A stretch of DNA of 64,000 bases from Auricularia sp. M13 (GCA_037042915.1 CM073196.1:4092001-4156000); one strand, 5' to 3'; positions 46,067 through 57,471 are shown, numbered from the stretch's first letter. The notes: generated by a model not told the origin, from the letters alone. Made by a program: numbers and translations.

Positions 46067-46074
46067 CCTATATA
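46067..46074 (-). promoter_or_regulatory. Candidate TATA box of the F-box/LRR gene
   Basis: A TATATAAA-like element, read on either strand, lies about 80 nt upstream of the Met at 45989 and about 20 nt upstream of the Met at 46049. Confidence 0.45.
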
Positions 46075-47302
46075 AATTCGAATGGTGTCTCGGCGTTCAA
46101 GATCGAACTGATCGCAGATGAACGATGACAAGCAACCTTCGGGGCGCCCACTAACATCCCAAGATTTGCCTGGGCCGAGTGAAAAACGCAGGTAGACGAG
46201 CACGAGGGTCAGAGGCAACCACGATGGCACCGCGCGGACATCGCGTATCCACACTAGCTTGCCACGAGCAAAGCCAGCACATTCACCGATGCAGTCCGTG
46301 AAGTCGCGGCAAGGGGCTGAGGATAATCCACACCAAAAGCAAATGAATAGCAGCCGCAGACTTCGAACGCGCACCAACAGCGAGGTCGTTCGCCGCACGA
46401 AAAAGCAGATCGATCGCTGCACGTACGGCGAGTCGAGGAGCCTTCCATTCCAAAAAGAGCGCTGGCTAGGGCATTGCATAGGGCCATCTTGTAGGATGAA
46501 TTGGGACGTCCGACTCTTGTCGAGGCTGAAATCCTTTGCCAGTGAATAGGTTGGTAGCGCTTGCCGCCACTACGTCTAACAGGATGCAACTATCGCAATA
46601 TTGTACTGCGAGAGGCTTCGGGACGTCTGCAAAAGCTGTGCGAGCACGTGCACGATAAGGTAAGTGAAAGAGATGATTGAAACTCCGTCACCAGCGGCAA
46701 ATTGTCGACCACAACTTCATGTCGCCGCGTACATAAGCGATATATACATAAGCGATATATATTGAAAGCTATCGGGTTACTGAGCAGAATTGCCCATCTT
46801 GAAGAAAAATATTCAGACTCTCAGAGTGCCTTGAGCATTCATGCATTATGCATGGGTGGTATATACCTACTTCAGCATCACTCGGTCAAGAAAAATACAT
46901 GATCATGTTTCTCACCACCTAGATCGAAGTGTGACATCTCGCAAATTGCTGTGCTGCGAATCCGCCGATCCGGAGGTGAAGGACTCGAACCTGCTGGTAC
47001 TTACACTTCGGCGCTTCTGTGCCTGACATTGACAACTCCTCCCGAAATGCAGTGCAGCGTGAGAAGCTAGAAGGTCGCCTGGGATTGACTGGCCTGAGCG
47101 CTGTCCGTTGAGCACTTTGTGCGGGGAGTATCTCATGCGCCATCCGCGGAGCAACAGTGGCTCCGCGGATGCGGCACCCGTGGGCCCAGATCTCACGTGG
47201 GTTTTCCGAAGAAAGCGCAAACTCGCCGAAGGCTGTGCGGATTTGACGACCAGTGCCGTCTGCTATACTCAGCGTCCCATTCAGCGTTTGCAGCACGCTG
47301 CT
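46075..47302. other. Intergenic upstream of both the F-box/LRR and BRI3-like genes
   Basis: A 150-residue minus ORF (46027-46479) overlaps the F-box gene start in another frame and has no recognisable motif. No supported gene is present. A tRNA T-loop-like string near 46985 was examined and rejected. Confidence 0.45.
46731..46760. repeat. Perfect tandem duplication of a 15-bp unit
   Basis: ACATAAGCGATATAT occurs twice in direct succession (46731-46745 and 46746-46760). Confidence 0.9.
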
Positions 47303-48795
47303 ATGATTGTGGTCGACGCGGAAGACAAGGCGCAGCTGCTCGAGCAGCAGCAGGACTCGCCCCCGCCGTACCAGCTGCTGAATCCGCCCCAGCTCCCAGT
47401 GCGCTCCCACCACGCGCGCCCTCACTCTGCAGGGCCGTATGCCAGCACAAGCAGCCTGAACTCGGCGAGCGCGTCAGGGAGCGGCTATGCCAGTGGCTCC
47501 TCGCGTGCGCCACTGAATTCCCATCCCCATCCCGGCCCTGGCAGCGTACGGCACGCGCATAGCGTCGGCGAAATCGACTTCAATCCGTACAACCTCATTC
47601 AATATGGCCACGAGCACGCAGCCTCGTATTCCCATCCTCCGCCGCAACACCGGCATTCTTTTCACCATCCATATACTGTACAGCCGCGCCCGATGTCGCC
47701 TACGACGAGACATTCGAGCCCGCTGCCGTCGCCGCTGCACATGCGCCCCCATTCGCCTATCCCACGCGCGCCATCTTCCTCGCGACTGCAGCCGCAACGA
47801 CGACATTCAGACTCGCCGGTTCCGCGGCGCGGCTCGCTGCTCGCGTCGCCCATACACCAGCAACCGGCAGCTTCGGTGTCCATGAACATGTCCACACCGC
47901 TCAGTCCCGAGATGGAAGCCATCGAGCAGGGACGACGGTACCAGGAGCAATGTGAGTAATATTCCACGTTCGGCACACGACAGCGAGCCTCCGCTTGCCC
48001 CGGGTTTCTGCTGCTGCTCCCTGCGCGTCTCTCCATCTCCCCGGCCGCGTGCATTTGTGCCGCCGTGTCTTCCTGCCCGTCTCCGTGCCCTTCCCACTTG
48101 GCGTCCTACCCTCCAATCATGCAGCTCTGTCTCGCAATGCTGCAGCTATTCGCGGGGTCGCTCATCTGCTGCTTTCCCCCCCGCCGGCCATTTATTCCGC
48201 TGCGCGCCTTCCCCTCTCCTGTGTCCGCGTGCATCTGTGCTTGCGTCCTGGCTTCCTTTACGTCTTCTTATCCAGCTTCATTCCCATTTCCTACGCATTC
48301 TTTCTCCAATCGTGCCTGCTTTTCCTCACATATTTGCGTCTCTCCGTCCACCTCTCTCAGGCGCTGCACTTCTCGCCTTCCACTCCCGCAGGCCAGTCGC
48401 AGTCGCTGCGCGCCTCTTTACCTCGTGCGCTCCGGTGGAATGCATCTGTGCTACCGCGTCCTCCTCCGCTCCGTGCCCATCCCATTGCGTATACCGTGTT
48501 TCCAGCTTTCGGCTTCCTTAGCAACGCACTCTCCCAATGTACTGACGCATTCAACAGTACTAGCGCGCTGCGCTGCCGGTGACCACGCGCCGTACTACAG
48601 CTACGGTCCAGCAGGCATCATCAGCTCCGTGCTGCTTTTCCCCTTGGGGCTTATGTGCCTATGGTGCGTCCTCCAAAGCGTGTGCCCCTGGTTCCCGTCT
48701 CACTTTTTCTTTGGGACAGTTTGGACCGCGAACGTCGGTGTGCGCGCTGCGGCGAGCGGCTGGACGGGCGGAGATTGCAGCGGCCGCGGCGCTGA
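47303..48795 (+). CDS. BRI3-like small membrane protein with disordered N-terminus
   Basis: The start MIVVDAEDKAQLLEQQQDSP at 47303 opens a long disordered His/Ser/Pro-rich region (for example PPQHRHSFHHPYTVQPRP). It ends in SPEMEAIEQGRRYQEQ. After a 606-nt intron (47952-48557) the protein continues LLARCAAGDHAPYYSYGP and a hydrophobic segment GIISSVLLFPLGLMCLWC-like. A second intron (48664-48719) leads to LDRERRCARCGERLDG with a CxxC pair, stopping at 48793-48795. The order Cys, a G-rich FPLGL membrane segment, then a CxxC tail resembles the BRI3 family of endolysosomal membrane proteins; that link is by pattern only. The product is probably an integral membrane protein with a cytosolic disordered arm. 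Confidence 0.78.
47952..48557 (+). other. 606-nt pyrimidine-rich intron
   Basis: The donor GTGAGT follows the T of a split Leu codon, and the acceptor CAACAG precedes TACTAGCGCGC, which restores RRYQEQ-LLARCAAGDH. The sense strand is C/T-rich throughout. Apparent ORFs across it are composition artefacts. Confidence 0.8.
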
Positions 48796-49056
48796 CGTTT
48801 CGAGCTTCCGTTTTTATCGTTCGCTTTCTTTAGGGTCATGCATTGGGACATTGACATTGACATTCGTACATATTGCTCATACTATAGACCCTCTGACGGG
48901 CGGTGGATGAGGATGGAGGGATTCACAATACACCGGTGATCATTCGACACCTTGCGCGCTGCGCTGTGGCGCGGCAGCGCTTGCCTCAGCTGCACATCAG
49001 TCGGAGTCTCGGAATCGGTTGCCTCTTGACTTGGAACGATCACCTGTGATCAGAAA
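48796..49056. other. Intergenic
   Basis: This short spacer between two same-strand units has no visible feature. Confidence 0.5.
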
Positions 49057-49526
49057 ATGGATTCCGACAAGACGCTGATCAAATCCTGTAATAAGACTCT
49101 GGATGTTCTGCTTATCTTCGTGGGTATCAGCCAGATCTCCCAGTTTTGCAGCGTCGATTCTGACAGGGCATATTCATACAGAACTGTCTCTTCTCTGCCG
49201 CGGTGTCCACCGCGTTCATTATCGAGTCGTACAAAGCCCTCCAACCGGACTACACGGAGTCGTGGATGCGTTGGAAGGGCTGCTCACAGCTCATCTTCTC
49301 AACGAATCCGCTCAGACGCATCGTGCACATGATTTGCGCTCTGATTTTAGTGCAAAGGACTTCCAATCGCTTGCCCCGCCGCATCGCACGACCTGTTTGC
49401 TGTTTTTGGCCAGCGCATCCGACCCTTCCAGGTGTATTGGTCGGGATCATCCTCTTTCTTTCGCCTGCCACGTTCTTGTTTTCTGCGGCGCCAACCTTTC
49501 GCATGCAGGCAGGCATGAGCAGGTGA
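49057..49526 (+). pseudogene. Decayed DUF6535-like membrane protein gene
   Basis: The sequence opens MDSDKTLIKSCNKTLDVLLIF. After a probable intron it reads LFSAAVSTAFIIESYKALQPD, the hallmark of the DUF6535 family of Agaricomycete membrane proteins. The frame then changes near 49258: DYTES is in one frame and VDALEGLLTAHLLNESAQTH in the next, consistent with a single-base deletion because no intron fits. Later LVGIILFLSPATFLFSAAPTF, a family-like membrane segment, returns to the first frame. The usual central transmembrane pair before it is not recognisable. The simplest reading is a pseudogene. An assembly error at 49258 would be the alternative for the first break only. Confidence 0.6.
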
Positions 49527-51242
49527 ATAGGCTGCGGTATATGCGAAGTCTATTCACAGCAATGGCCTGCCCATGTCACTGTCTTCGGGAACTGGGCGTG
49601 TTATGATGCCAATCTCTAGGTTGCGGACGTCTTATTTGCTATAATTGCCTCCCGAGAGCAATACGGCGTGCCCTTGGAGACGGCTCGTATTATCGCGCAT
49701 CATGCTCGCTTATTGTCCCGACCGCCTCGTAATCAGTGCCCCCGGTGGTCACAGCTCCCAGGCTTCTCAGCATTAGTGCGTTCGCCCGACTTGGAGCAGT
49801 GTTTCTCCTCCCAGGTCTTATCGTCCGACTTGATTCTGCTGAACCGCGCGGATCTCGCCGCCGAAAAGGCCACAGCTGATCATAGGTAGTACTGGGCGTG
49901 TACTGCAGCACTGCTGAAAGCCAGCTGCAAATTTGCTCAGTCAACATTCCCGGATGACTCCATGACCGGATATTCTTCTTTGTTCAACAAATTCGTTCAT
50001 CTTTGGGGGTGGGGCGGTCCTTTCCAGTATGCAACAATGATTCAGCCCTATTTGCGTTCCTCGAGAGCGCGAGCGCAGTCAGCTCATGGGCCGAAGACCA
50101 CTGGGAGGAAACGCACGGCACGGGCCCGTTACTCGAGCTTGCCTTCACCATTTCTTGTGTCTTGCGTCACAGGCAGCGTCTCAGCTTCCCGACGAAGCAC
50201 CCGTTCAGGGATTCCTTTCTGGAACCTTTATCTTGCATCAGCTGCGCAGGTTGCTGGAGCACGAGCTTCCGCCGGCAGACTCGGAGAGGCGGGGTTCTAC
50301 TGTCATTCCTCTTGCAGGCATTGCGCGCGCCTGTCTTTTCCCGTATGGGAAAGCATATGCTCGCGGCTTGCAGCCACTGGCGTCGGCGACGACGGCAATG
50401 CTCTCAGGACGGGTGCGGTTGAACTTGTGCCACCTGTCGTAGTGTTGTGCATTTTGTACCACAGCTTATGGCAATGTTCTCCTCACCGCTTCCGACATCC
50501 GATACTCTGCGGATTGATACTTGTTAATCCTTATACTTTACCTAGAAATACACGCTGTCCGCTGCCCTCGCAGCATCTGATCCAGAGACTGTCACTCCCG
50601 CCTCAGCGACACATCGGTATATCTCGAGTCCTATAATGTAAGCGACGGACTCAAAACGGGCCGCAGAAGAAACCTCAGGACAACGGTGGATAACGGAAAT
50701 GGTACGTCTTGCCTGGTTTCAAGTTGATGCCGCATGATCGCTCTTCATAGATACCTGGACGCACCGCAGGCTTGTTGAATGCAAGCACCACTGGCAGCGC
50801 GACCAAAGCGAGGCTGGACACAGGGGCAGAGAGACCCTGCAGTTTCCAGGCGCTCTTCCAGTAAAACTACAGCAGCTGTGCCTACTGATTCAACGGTGCA
50901 GAAGCACTGTGCAGTCATGGCTGGCGTAGCGAGGGCGGAGCGAACATTCCACGGGGAACACCTGTCCTGCCGTCAGTTCAGCCAGAGAATCTCAGCGCGT
51001 GGTCATAGTGGCATCAGGAAGGTCTCTGGAGGCGAGCAACGCAGAAGGGACTGCCAGTGACCGATCGTGACCGCGAATCGTATCTTTTAAAGCGACTTAA
51101 GATCCGTCAGCACAGTGATTGCGCTATACTGAAGCCTGCAACGAAACAGCCTATGCGCTAGATATGAGCATGAGATATCTATTCTATATCCAAGAAAACT
51201 TTTTCAGTGCTGTACAAGATACAGTAGAATACAACGTAAGAG
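49527..51242. other. Possible remains of the DUF6535-like gene, then intergenic
   Basis: Plus-strand ORFs overlap in all three frames between 49660 and 50640 (for example GVPLETARIIAHHARLLSRP, SGTFILHQLRRLLEHELPP and WAEDHWEETHGTGPLLELA). They may be exons or debris of the same gene's C-terminal half, but I could not assemble a model. From 50640 to 51242 no gene is apparent. Confidence 0.35.
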
Positions 51243-52070
51243 TTACTGCGCGCGACGGGCTTCTCTGTTAGCTTTTGCTTGAGCCCAGAGGACGTTGGCC
51301 TCCTTGTACATCTCCCAAACCAAGACAGCCCACCAAAATTTGATCAGTGGGCGGGTGTATCGGCGCGACTCGTTGACCAGGACGAAGACGCTGGCCAGCT
51401 GCGGCGGGAAGTGCGCGCGCGGGTGGCTGTGGAGGTCGACGAGGCCGAGGATCCAGAGCACCTTGTCGATCTCCATCAGCGCGCAGTGAACGAGCACGGC
51501 GAGCCCGACGGCGCGTTCCAACAGCTGCCATTCGAGCGGCCGGCCGTGCGCGGGGTCCGTGTGGCCGCGCCGGATGAACGGCCACGCGCCCAGCGTCAGC
51601 GCGAGCCGCAGCAGCGACGCCGGCATGGAGAGCACGAGGGCGACGCTCGACACGGCCGACGGCCAGAATGCCGCCGCCGCCGCGCCGACGCGCCCGTCGC
51701 GTAGCGCTTCGGGACCGTGCGCCGCGATGAGCTCGAGCGCGACGCGCGCGGAGTGGAACAACGCGTGGGCCAGCCGGACCAGCACCGCGGCGCACAGCGG
51801 GCCCCACCAAAATAACGGGAACACGCTCGGCGGCGACGAGGGTGCCAGCGGCTCGCCAAACGCGCCCTGGACGCCTGCGCGCGACGGTGAGCTCGCTGCC
51901 GCCGACAACGAGCAAGAACGGTACATACCTATCGCCAGACCCAGGACCAGGGCCACGATATTACGCGCGATGAAGGTCACAATGTACGAGTCGTCGGCAG
52001 GCCCGGCCGTCTGCTTGCGCGCCGGAGCCGCCTGGGCCATCGTCAGCGTCGGCAGAGGGGCTACAGGCAT
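51243..52070 (-). CDS. Unrecognised membrane protein
   Basis: I do not recognise this family. The frame opens MPVAPLPTLTMAQAAPARKQ (an alternative start is the Met at 52040). Hydrophobic segments are YIVTFIARNIVALVLGLAIG, FPLFWWGPLCAAVLVRLAHA, SAVSSVALVLSMPASLLRLAL and a region with AVGLAVLVHCALMEIDKVLW. The C-terminal half reads VFVLVNESRRYTRPLIKFWW and ends in a basic tail, KANREARRAQ. A GTATGT...GCAG intron of 54 nt near 51.87-51.93 kb probably removes MYRSCSLSAAASSPSRAG in frame, joining LAIG to VQGAFGEP. The gene is strongly GC-rich and Ala-rich. About four transmembrane helices with a basic cytosolic tail are likely; the function is unknown. Confidence 0.68.
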   Translation of the reverse strand: MPVAPLPTLTMAQAAPARKQTAGPADDSYIVTFIARNIVALVLGLAIGMYRSCSLSAAASSPSRAGVQGAFGEPLAPSSPPSVFPLFWWGPLCAAVLVRLAHALFHSARVALELIAAHGPEALRDGRVGAAAAAFWPSAVSSVALVLSMPASLLRLALTLGAWPFIRRGHTDPAHGRPLEWQLLERAVGLAVLVHCALMEIDKVLWILGLVDLHSHPRAHFPPQLASVFVLVNESRRYTRPLIKFWWAVLVWEMYKEANVLWAQAKANREARRAQ

Positions 52071-52828
52071 GTCTGAAGCTCACCGTGCGGTGCGGCGTGT
52101 AGCCACTGGGTGCTTCGGGCGGCGGCGGCATGCTTGCTCCAGGAGAACAATCAGATCTGCATCCGAACTTTACACCGCCAGAAATTTCGGCTCAGGTATA
52201 CTTGAGATGACATTGGAGTCATGAATAGTATATTAAAACTTGTCAGTATGTACAATATTCGTTTCATAAATGAACCCAAAGTGAACCACTTGATTTGTCG
52301 ATAACAAAAGGCTCAAGGCCTCAAGCCATATATCAATCTCACACGAAGATACGCAAACAACGGAGGCATACACACCTTCAATAGTCCATGTTGGATCTAG
52401 GTACTTGGGCACGACATACTAGTCATCGTCTTGCGATGCTGATATTTCAAACTCCGAGCTTGCTCCTTGTCTTCCGCCATCACAATTGTGATGGGCTCAT
52501 GCTGGGCTCATGGTACCCACAGACGCCACGTTTTCCATCTCGTTGAATTTCAAACCCCTTCTGGCGCTATATCTCATGCGCAAGCACACTTAGACTTTTG
52601 CTTTTACTCGAATCTCGCTTTACCGTCCATGTGAAGCGCAAGATTGGGTCTGAACTGCGCCGCGCTCATCTAGACTGCGATTTGCTTCATGCTTCATGAA
52701 CGCTTCGCGGAGTTATACAACGAACCGGGGCCCTTCAGACCACAAACCACAAGACCACGCAACAATCAGTTAGTATATAAGACCGGTGCTCGTTCAACCG
52801 TTATGGGACCATCGTTTGCTGCCATATC
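52071..52828. other. Divergent intergenic region
   Basis: No gene is supported. The part next to the downstream F-box gene carries a TATATAA element at 52774-52780. Confidence 0.5.
52774..52780 (+). promoter_or_regulatory. Candidate TATA box of the 52.8-54.5 kb F-box gene
   Basis: TATATAA lies 49 nt upstream of the proposed ATG at 52829 and supports that start over internal ones. Confidence 0.55.
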
Positions 52829-54521
52829 ATGCGAAAGATAGCATCTCCTGGGTACACGGTGCAAGGCTTCGTTTCGGTGCGTAAATCTGTGCCATTCCTC
52901 GAAGTAACCACATTCACTCACAACTGTTGACGTCGTAGAGGGTCCGCAATAGAGACGGACCTGCGCAGGGCAGGAAGGTCGCACTGAACACAGACGTGCT
53001 GGCCATAGTGTTCAACGCACTTCTGTCCTTGAGCCCGACTCCGGACTCCTGCAAGGACTTGGGATCCGTCCGGCTGGTCTGCTCTACATGGAACGCTACC
53101 GCGCTCTCCGATCCGGAATTGTGGCGTTACATCGTGGTGCACGGTCAGAGTGCTCTAGCTACCCGGCCCTCGGAGATACTCGTTACGTTGCTCGAGCGAT
53201 CTGGAAACTGCTCGGCTTTCGTGACGTTGGACTTTTCAGGCGCGGTTGATATTCCCAAGCCTTCACCCCGCATGTGCTCCAAGATCTGCGCAGTCGTTTC
53301 TCAGTATATGGAGAGAATTCATTCTCTCAAAATTGTTCTGGATGACGATGCTCAGTCGCCGGCATTGCAGAAACTGGTCGGTTCTTCGCCGAGACTAAGG
53401 GCGCTCTCGATGGAATACACCAGCAAGGCCATGCTTCTTTCCGGCGTGTGGCCCACATTCGATGCTAGTATCCTCAGATTGGACATGTCACACCTACGCT
53501 TCATGCGACTCTCCCATACTGGGCTATCAATGTTGGATCCTCCGATGCAGTTTTCCTCGCTGCGCACTCTGATCATCATCGACAGCTCATTTGCGTGGTC
53601 GGAGATAGAGGGCGTCTTTGCGGCCTGCCCTGAGCTGGAGGACTTGACGATCAAGGGGTTCAGCATCTTACCTGCCAGTCGCGACCACCGTGACGATAAC
53701 ATCCCAGACGGCGAGCTCACAGTCACAGTTCCGCTACGGCGACTGGCCCTGGATCGCACGTACCTCTCTGGCCTGAATCCCGTAGATCTCCTGTCCGCGT
53801 TCGCACGGTTGCCCTTGCGGACCACGGCTGCGGTGGAACTGGGGCCTACGTTCCCTGTGTGGCACGCCGAGACGCTCCTCGCCGTCCTCGAGACGCTCTT
53901 CGACCATCTGCCCGCGCTCGAGACGCTCGCCGTCGAGCTAGACGACGGCGCCTTCGTCCTGCAGGGCACGCCGCTCGACCTGCGCCGCGCGTCGGATGAC
54001 GCGCCCTTCGAACTCGAGACGATTCCGGAAGACGCGTCGACGGACTTCCCGCACCCGCATGTCTCGCGCACCCTCCATTTCGGACACTCCTACGGCACGT
54101 CCAAGACCGAGCTGCGAAGCGTTCAGAATCAGATACGTGGCGCGCTCGCGCGGCACTCGCGCAGCCCAAGCCCGCCTTCGAGCGCATCACGGCGCTGCGG
54201 CTGCCACTGTCCGTCTGGAACTTCGTCCCCTCGCAGGCGGACGACATCTTCCCGTACCTCATCGAGCTTGACGTCGAATGGGACTTGCGCAGCTTCGACG
54301 AGGGCGTCCCGGCGTTGCCTCGTCTTGCCTCTCTGGGTGTTCTACGACTGGTTAAACCGGTGAGACGGAAACGGATGGTCCTGACGGTGGACAAGATTGA
54401 GAAGCTCCTCCGCCGCTATTGGCGGCCGCACACGCCCGTTTTGGTCCTTCGCGAGGTTCAGATCGTCATGCTCGAAAATGACCTGGATCGTTTCGTCTCT
54501 CGTGTAATCATCGACGACTAA
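52829..54521 (+). CDS. F-box/LRR protein
   Basis: This is a probable SCF substrate receptor. I place the start at 52829 (MRKIASPGYTVQGFVS, 48-nt exon). A GTGCGT...GCGCAG intron (52877-52968) then joins GRKVALNTDVLAIVFNALLS in phase 0. The F-box continues as LGSVRLVCSTWNATALSDPELW. Irregular leucine-rich segments follow (MSHLRFMRLSHTGLSML, SLRTLIIIDSSF, CPELEDLTIKGFSIL, LPALETLAVELDDGAF). An intron at about 54118-54163 (weak GTTCAG donor) best restores PKPAFERITALRLPLSVWNF, DIFPYLIELDVEWDLRSFDE and the end RFVSRVIIDD at 54521. Without it the frame stops at 54363. The internal LRR region is one long open exon. Confidence 0.82.
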
Positions 54522-55170
54522 CCGTGTAATTAACCACCTATGACCCAGTGAGTGCGTGTTAGACGGTGGTATGAAGTAGGGCCTCGATACTTCAGGAGAT
54601 AATCTATGCTATTTTATGTAAACAGTGCATGGATGATGATAGCATCGGATAAGGTGGAGAATCTATCTGCAGTTAGACGGTATGAGGAGGGATACAGAAT
54701 GCATGGCAGTGGGAATCGCTTTAAAAACAATCCACTGTTAAGCATATTTTTCTAAAGAAACACGTATAAAGATAAGTGAGGCTCTCTAGCGACCGTAAGT
54801 ATGGACCGTCTTTTTGCAGTGTGTTCCTCGGGAATGAGAGTTTGAGACCAAATGGCGACAATTGGACTCAGCTTACCGTGACGGCTGCTATTTGGAGTCT
54901 CCTCGTGAGGCACTTTCTCATGACAGAAACAAATTTTATGCAAAAAAACTGTGCACCATAACTGGAGGCTGAATTATGAGACCAGTTCTGGAGTAAAACA
55001 CAGTCTCGGAAGTGAGATCGGCGATTGTGGCTGAAAGAAAGACAAAAGGTCCGAGCGGAGTCGGAGTGCGAAACCGCGGCACGAGGTCGCGGCGACGCCC
55101 GCTTTTAAAAACGACCCTTGGCTTCCTACGGCCACCATCACCCACACGCGCAGCTGCTACAGTTGCCAAT
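54522..55170. other. Intergenic
   Basis: No gene is supported in this AT-richer stretch. A TTTTAAAAA motif near 55103 lies about 65 nt upstream of the J-protein start and is a possible TATA-like element. Confidence 0.45.
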
Positions 55171-56845
55171 ATGCCGCACCACCACCATACCAACGTGCCA
55201 GATGCCTATGGCTTGCTCGGCCTCGCGCAGGTAAGTGGCTGGCGACGTTGTGGCTTATGAGCTTGATCTGATTCGTTCTGCCTGCGTACAGGGCGCCTCG
55301 CTGGAACAGGTCAAAAGCTCATACAAAAAGGTAAATGAAGCCCAAATGATTGAGCTGTAGGCTGAGCACAATGCAGTTGGCAATGACCACACACCCGGAC
55401 AAGAATCGGGACGACCCGTTAGCCACCCAGAAATTCCAGCAATTATCAGAAGCCTATGATACCCTAGTCAAGCATCTGGATAGACCATCTAGACCTGCGC
55501 CGCGGTCACCGTTTGGCTTTGGCGGTGGCTTCAGTGGCGCAGACTATGATGACTACGACGATTACGACGACGACGAGTACTATGACTCGGAAGACGATGA
55601 TGACTTTTTCGATTTGGCTTTCCATTTGTGAGTGGACATCCGATAGGATAATCAATGAACTTCAAGCTAGAATTATGTCTGACATTATCCAGGTTCCTGT
55701 ACGAGGAACTCTTGCGAGGCCGCGCCTCCCGGTTTGCAGGCCGCCAATTCCACCACCAGCATCCGCAGTCGTACCCCCACCCGTACACCAGCAGTAGCCC
55801 GTACATGCGTCGCCCGCCTAGTCCGCCGCCGGAGAGCGACGAGCAGCGTCAGGCGCGGCTCAGGCGCGAGCGCGAGGCACGCGAGCAGCAAGCCGCTAAA
55901 CTCGCTCGTGAGGAGGCTGCGCGCAAGGCTCGCGCGCAGCTCGAACGCGAGGAGGAAATGCGCGCCGGCGCCGAGCGCCGCAAGAAGAAGAAGTCCAAGA
56001 AGAAGGCCGCGGCCGCCCAGAGCCAGGCGTCTGCGGCTCAAGCCGCGCAGACACTTCGCGAGCGCACCCAGGCGCTGCGTTCGGAGGTCTTTGCCGCTGC
56101 GCGCCGCGGCGATGCGGCGCGCGTCAAGAAGGGCGTCTGGGAGGAGAGCGTCGACGCCGCAGGGCCCGAGCAGCTCGGCACCACGGGCCAGAAGGGCGAG
56201 ACGCTGCTGCACATCGCCGCCGGTCGCGGCGACCTCGAGCTGCTGCGGTGGCTGGACGAGCACAACGCGGAGGCGGACGAGCGCGACGCGCACGGTTACA
56301 CGGCGTTCCACATCGCGCTCGACCGCACGCTGACACCCGTCGTCGACTACTTCCTCGAGACCTACCCGCCCTCCCAGTCCGAATCGCTCGCTGTCTACCT
56401 CCCGCCACCGCCGGGGGAGAACCTGCTGGAGCTCGCGATGCCCGACGCGCAGCTCGTGTGGGCGATGCTATGCTCGAAGCTCGTGAGCGACAAGGAGCTT
56501 GCGCGCGAGGCGGTGGACGCGCCGGGCGCGACGAGCGAGATCCGCGGCATGCTGGCCGAGTGGGCCGGCTTCTCGCTCAGCGAGGCCGAGGACGAGAGCT
56601 CCGGCCAGAGCAGCAGCGAGGCGACGCCCGAGACGAGCGTCGAGCCCGAGAGCCCGGTCGTGCCGCCGGCCGTGCTGGACGAGACCAAGCAGCAGGAGCA
56701 GCAGCCGCGTCCCCAGCAGTACCAACACCAACGTCAGCCATCGCAAGCAGGCGAGCAGAAGCCGTTTGCGGGACGTGGACGCGGTCGCGGGCGCGGACGC
56801 GGCCAAGCTCGCGGTCGTGGTGCGCAGCGAGGTCGAGGAGCATGA
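55171..56845 (+). CDS. J-domain protein with ankyrin-type repeats and RGG tail
   Basis: This is a predicted HSP40-type co-chaperone. The start MPHHHHTNVPDAYGLLGLAQ at 55171 begins the J domain, which is split by introns. GASLEQVKSSYKK follows, and then MTTHPDKNRDDPLATQKFQQ with the essential HPD tripeptide. An acidic Asp/Tyr-rich stretch (YDDYDDYDDDEYYDSEDDDD) and a further intron lead to a long charged coiled region rich in Arg, Glu and Lys. Ankyrin-like repeats follow: EVFAAARRGDAARVKKGV, GETLLHIAAGRGDLELLRWLDEH and DAHGYTAFHIALDRTL. The C-terminus is a GRGRGRGRGRGQARGRG-type RGG tail often seen in RNA-binding proteins. The stop is at 56845. The combination suggests a chaperone recruited to ribosomes or RNP, which is an inference. 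Confidence 0.85.
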
Positions 56846-57471
56846 GGCGCGTCGGCTGCTGCATCGTGTGTTTCTTTCATCATGTCCTGCCCGCTGACAA
56901 ATTACATTCCGCCATGCATATTGCATTCCTCATGTCGCCCGACCCGCAGATAAATCTCTGCTCCAAGTTTACCCTCTGCTGTCATCTCCACTTGAGCCCT
57001 CATCCATCCATACACTGTATATATAGATTTGCGCAGAGCAAGTTGACTAAAGTGTAGAAATTATACCACAAAATTTCTTGCAAAACTTTCATAATCAAGA
57101 CTGATACCTTTTACAGGTATTGTAAAAACAGAGAAGCCTACGAGTCGTATCGCGTCTTATGAACGAGATCAACCTCGTCATGACGATCCTTACAGCAGAG
57201 CCTGACAGCTGTCAGACAATATTCCAATGCGACGCCGCAGTTTCGCAGTTGACAGTAACAACTCGTCGCACACTTGAAGTGCGAGTGCCCATTCACACGA
57301 TTCGCCCAGGCGGAACTGAGCAGCGCGCAACTTGCGTGAAAGCAAGCATGGAGGTGGCATTTTTGTGTGGCATGGCGGCGGGACGGGGCATACAGGAGCA
57401 AAGATGAAGTAAGCACGGACGTGAAAGAAAGCGCTGGCTGAACACCACAACCCGACGGCGCGGGCGGCCGT
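56846..57471. other. Intergenic between convergent J-protein and eL24 genes
   Basis: No gene is supported; presumably 3' UTRs. Short ORFs at 57138-57488 (-) and 57159-57407 (+) are mutual shadows. Confidence 0.5.

Noticed and set aside
46975-47010. String GGTTCGAGTCC on the minus strand, identical to a tRNA T-loop consensus
   Set aside because: The T stem has a mismatch, the 3' acceptor strand does not pair well with any 5' strand at the right distance, and no A box is present.
47952-48582. ORFs of 190-280 residues across the 606-nt intron of the BRI3-like gene
   Set aside because: Same composition effect; splicing gives the continuous RRYQEQ-LLARCAAGDH joint.
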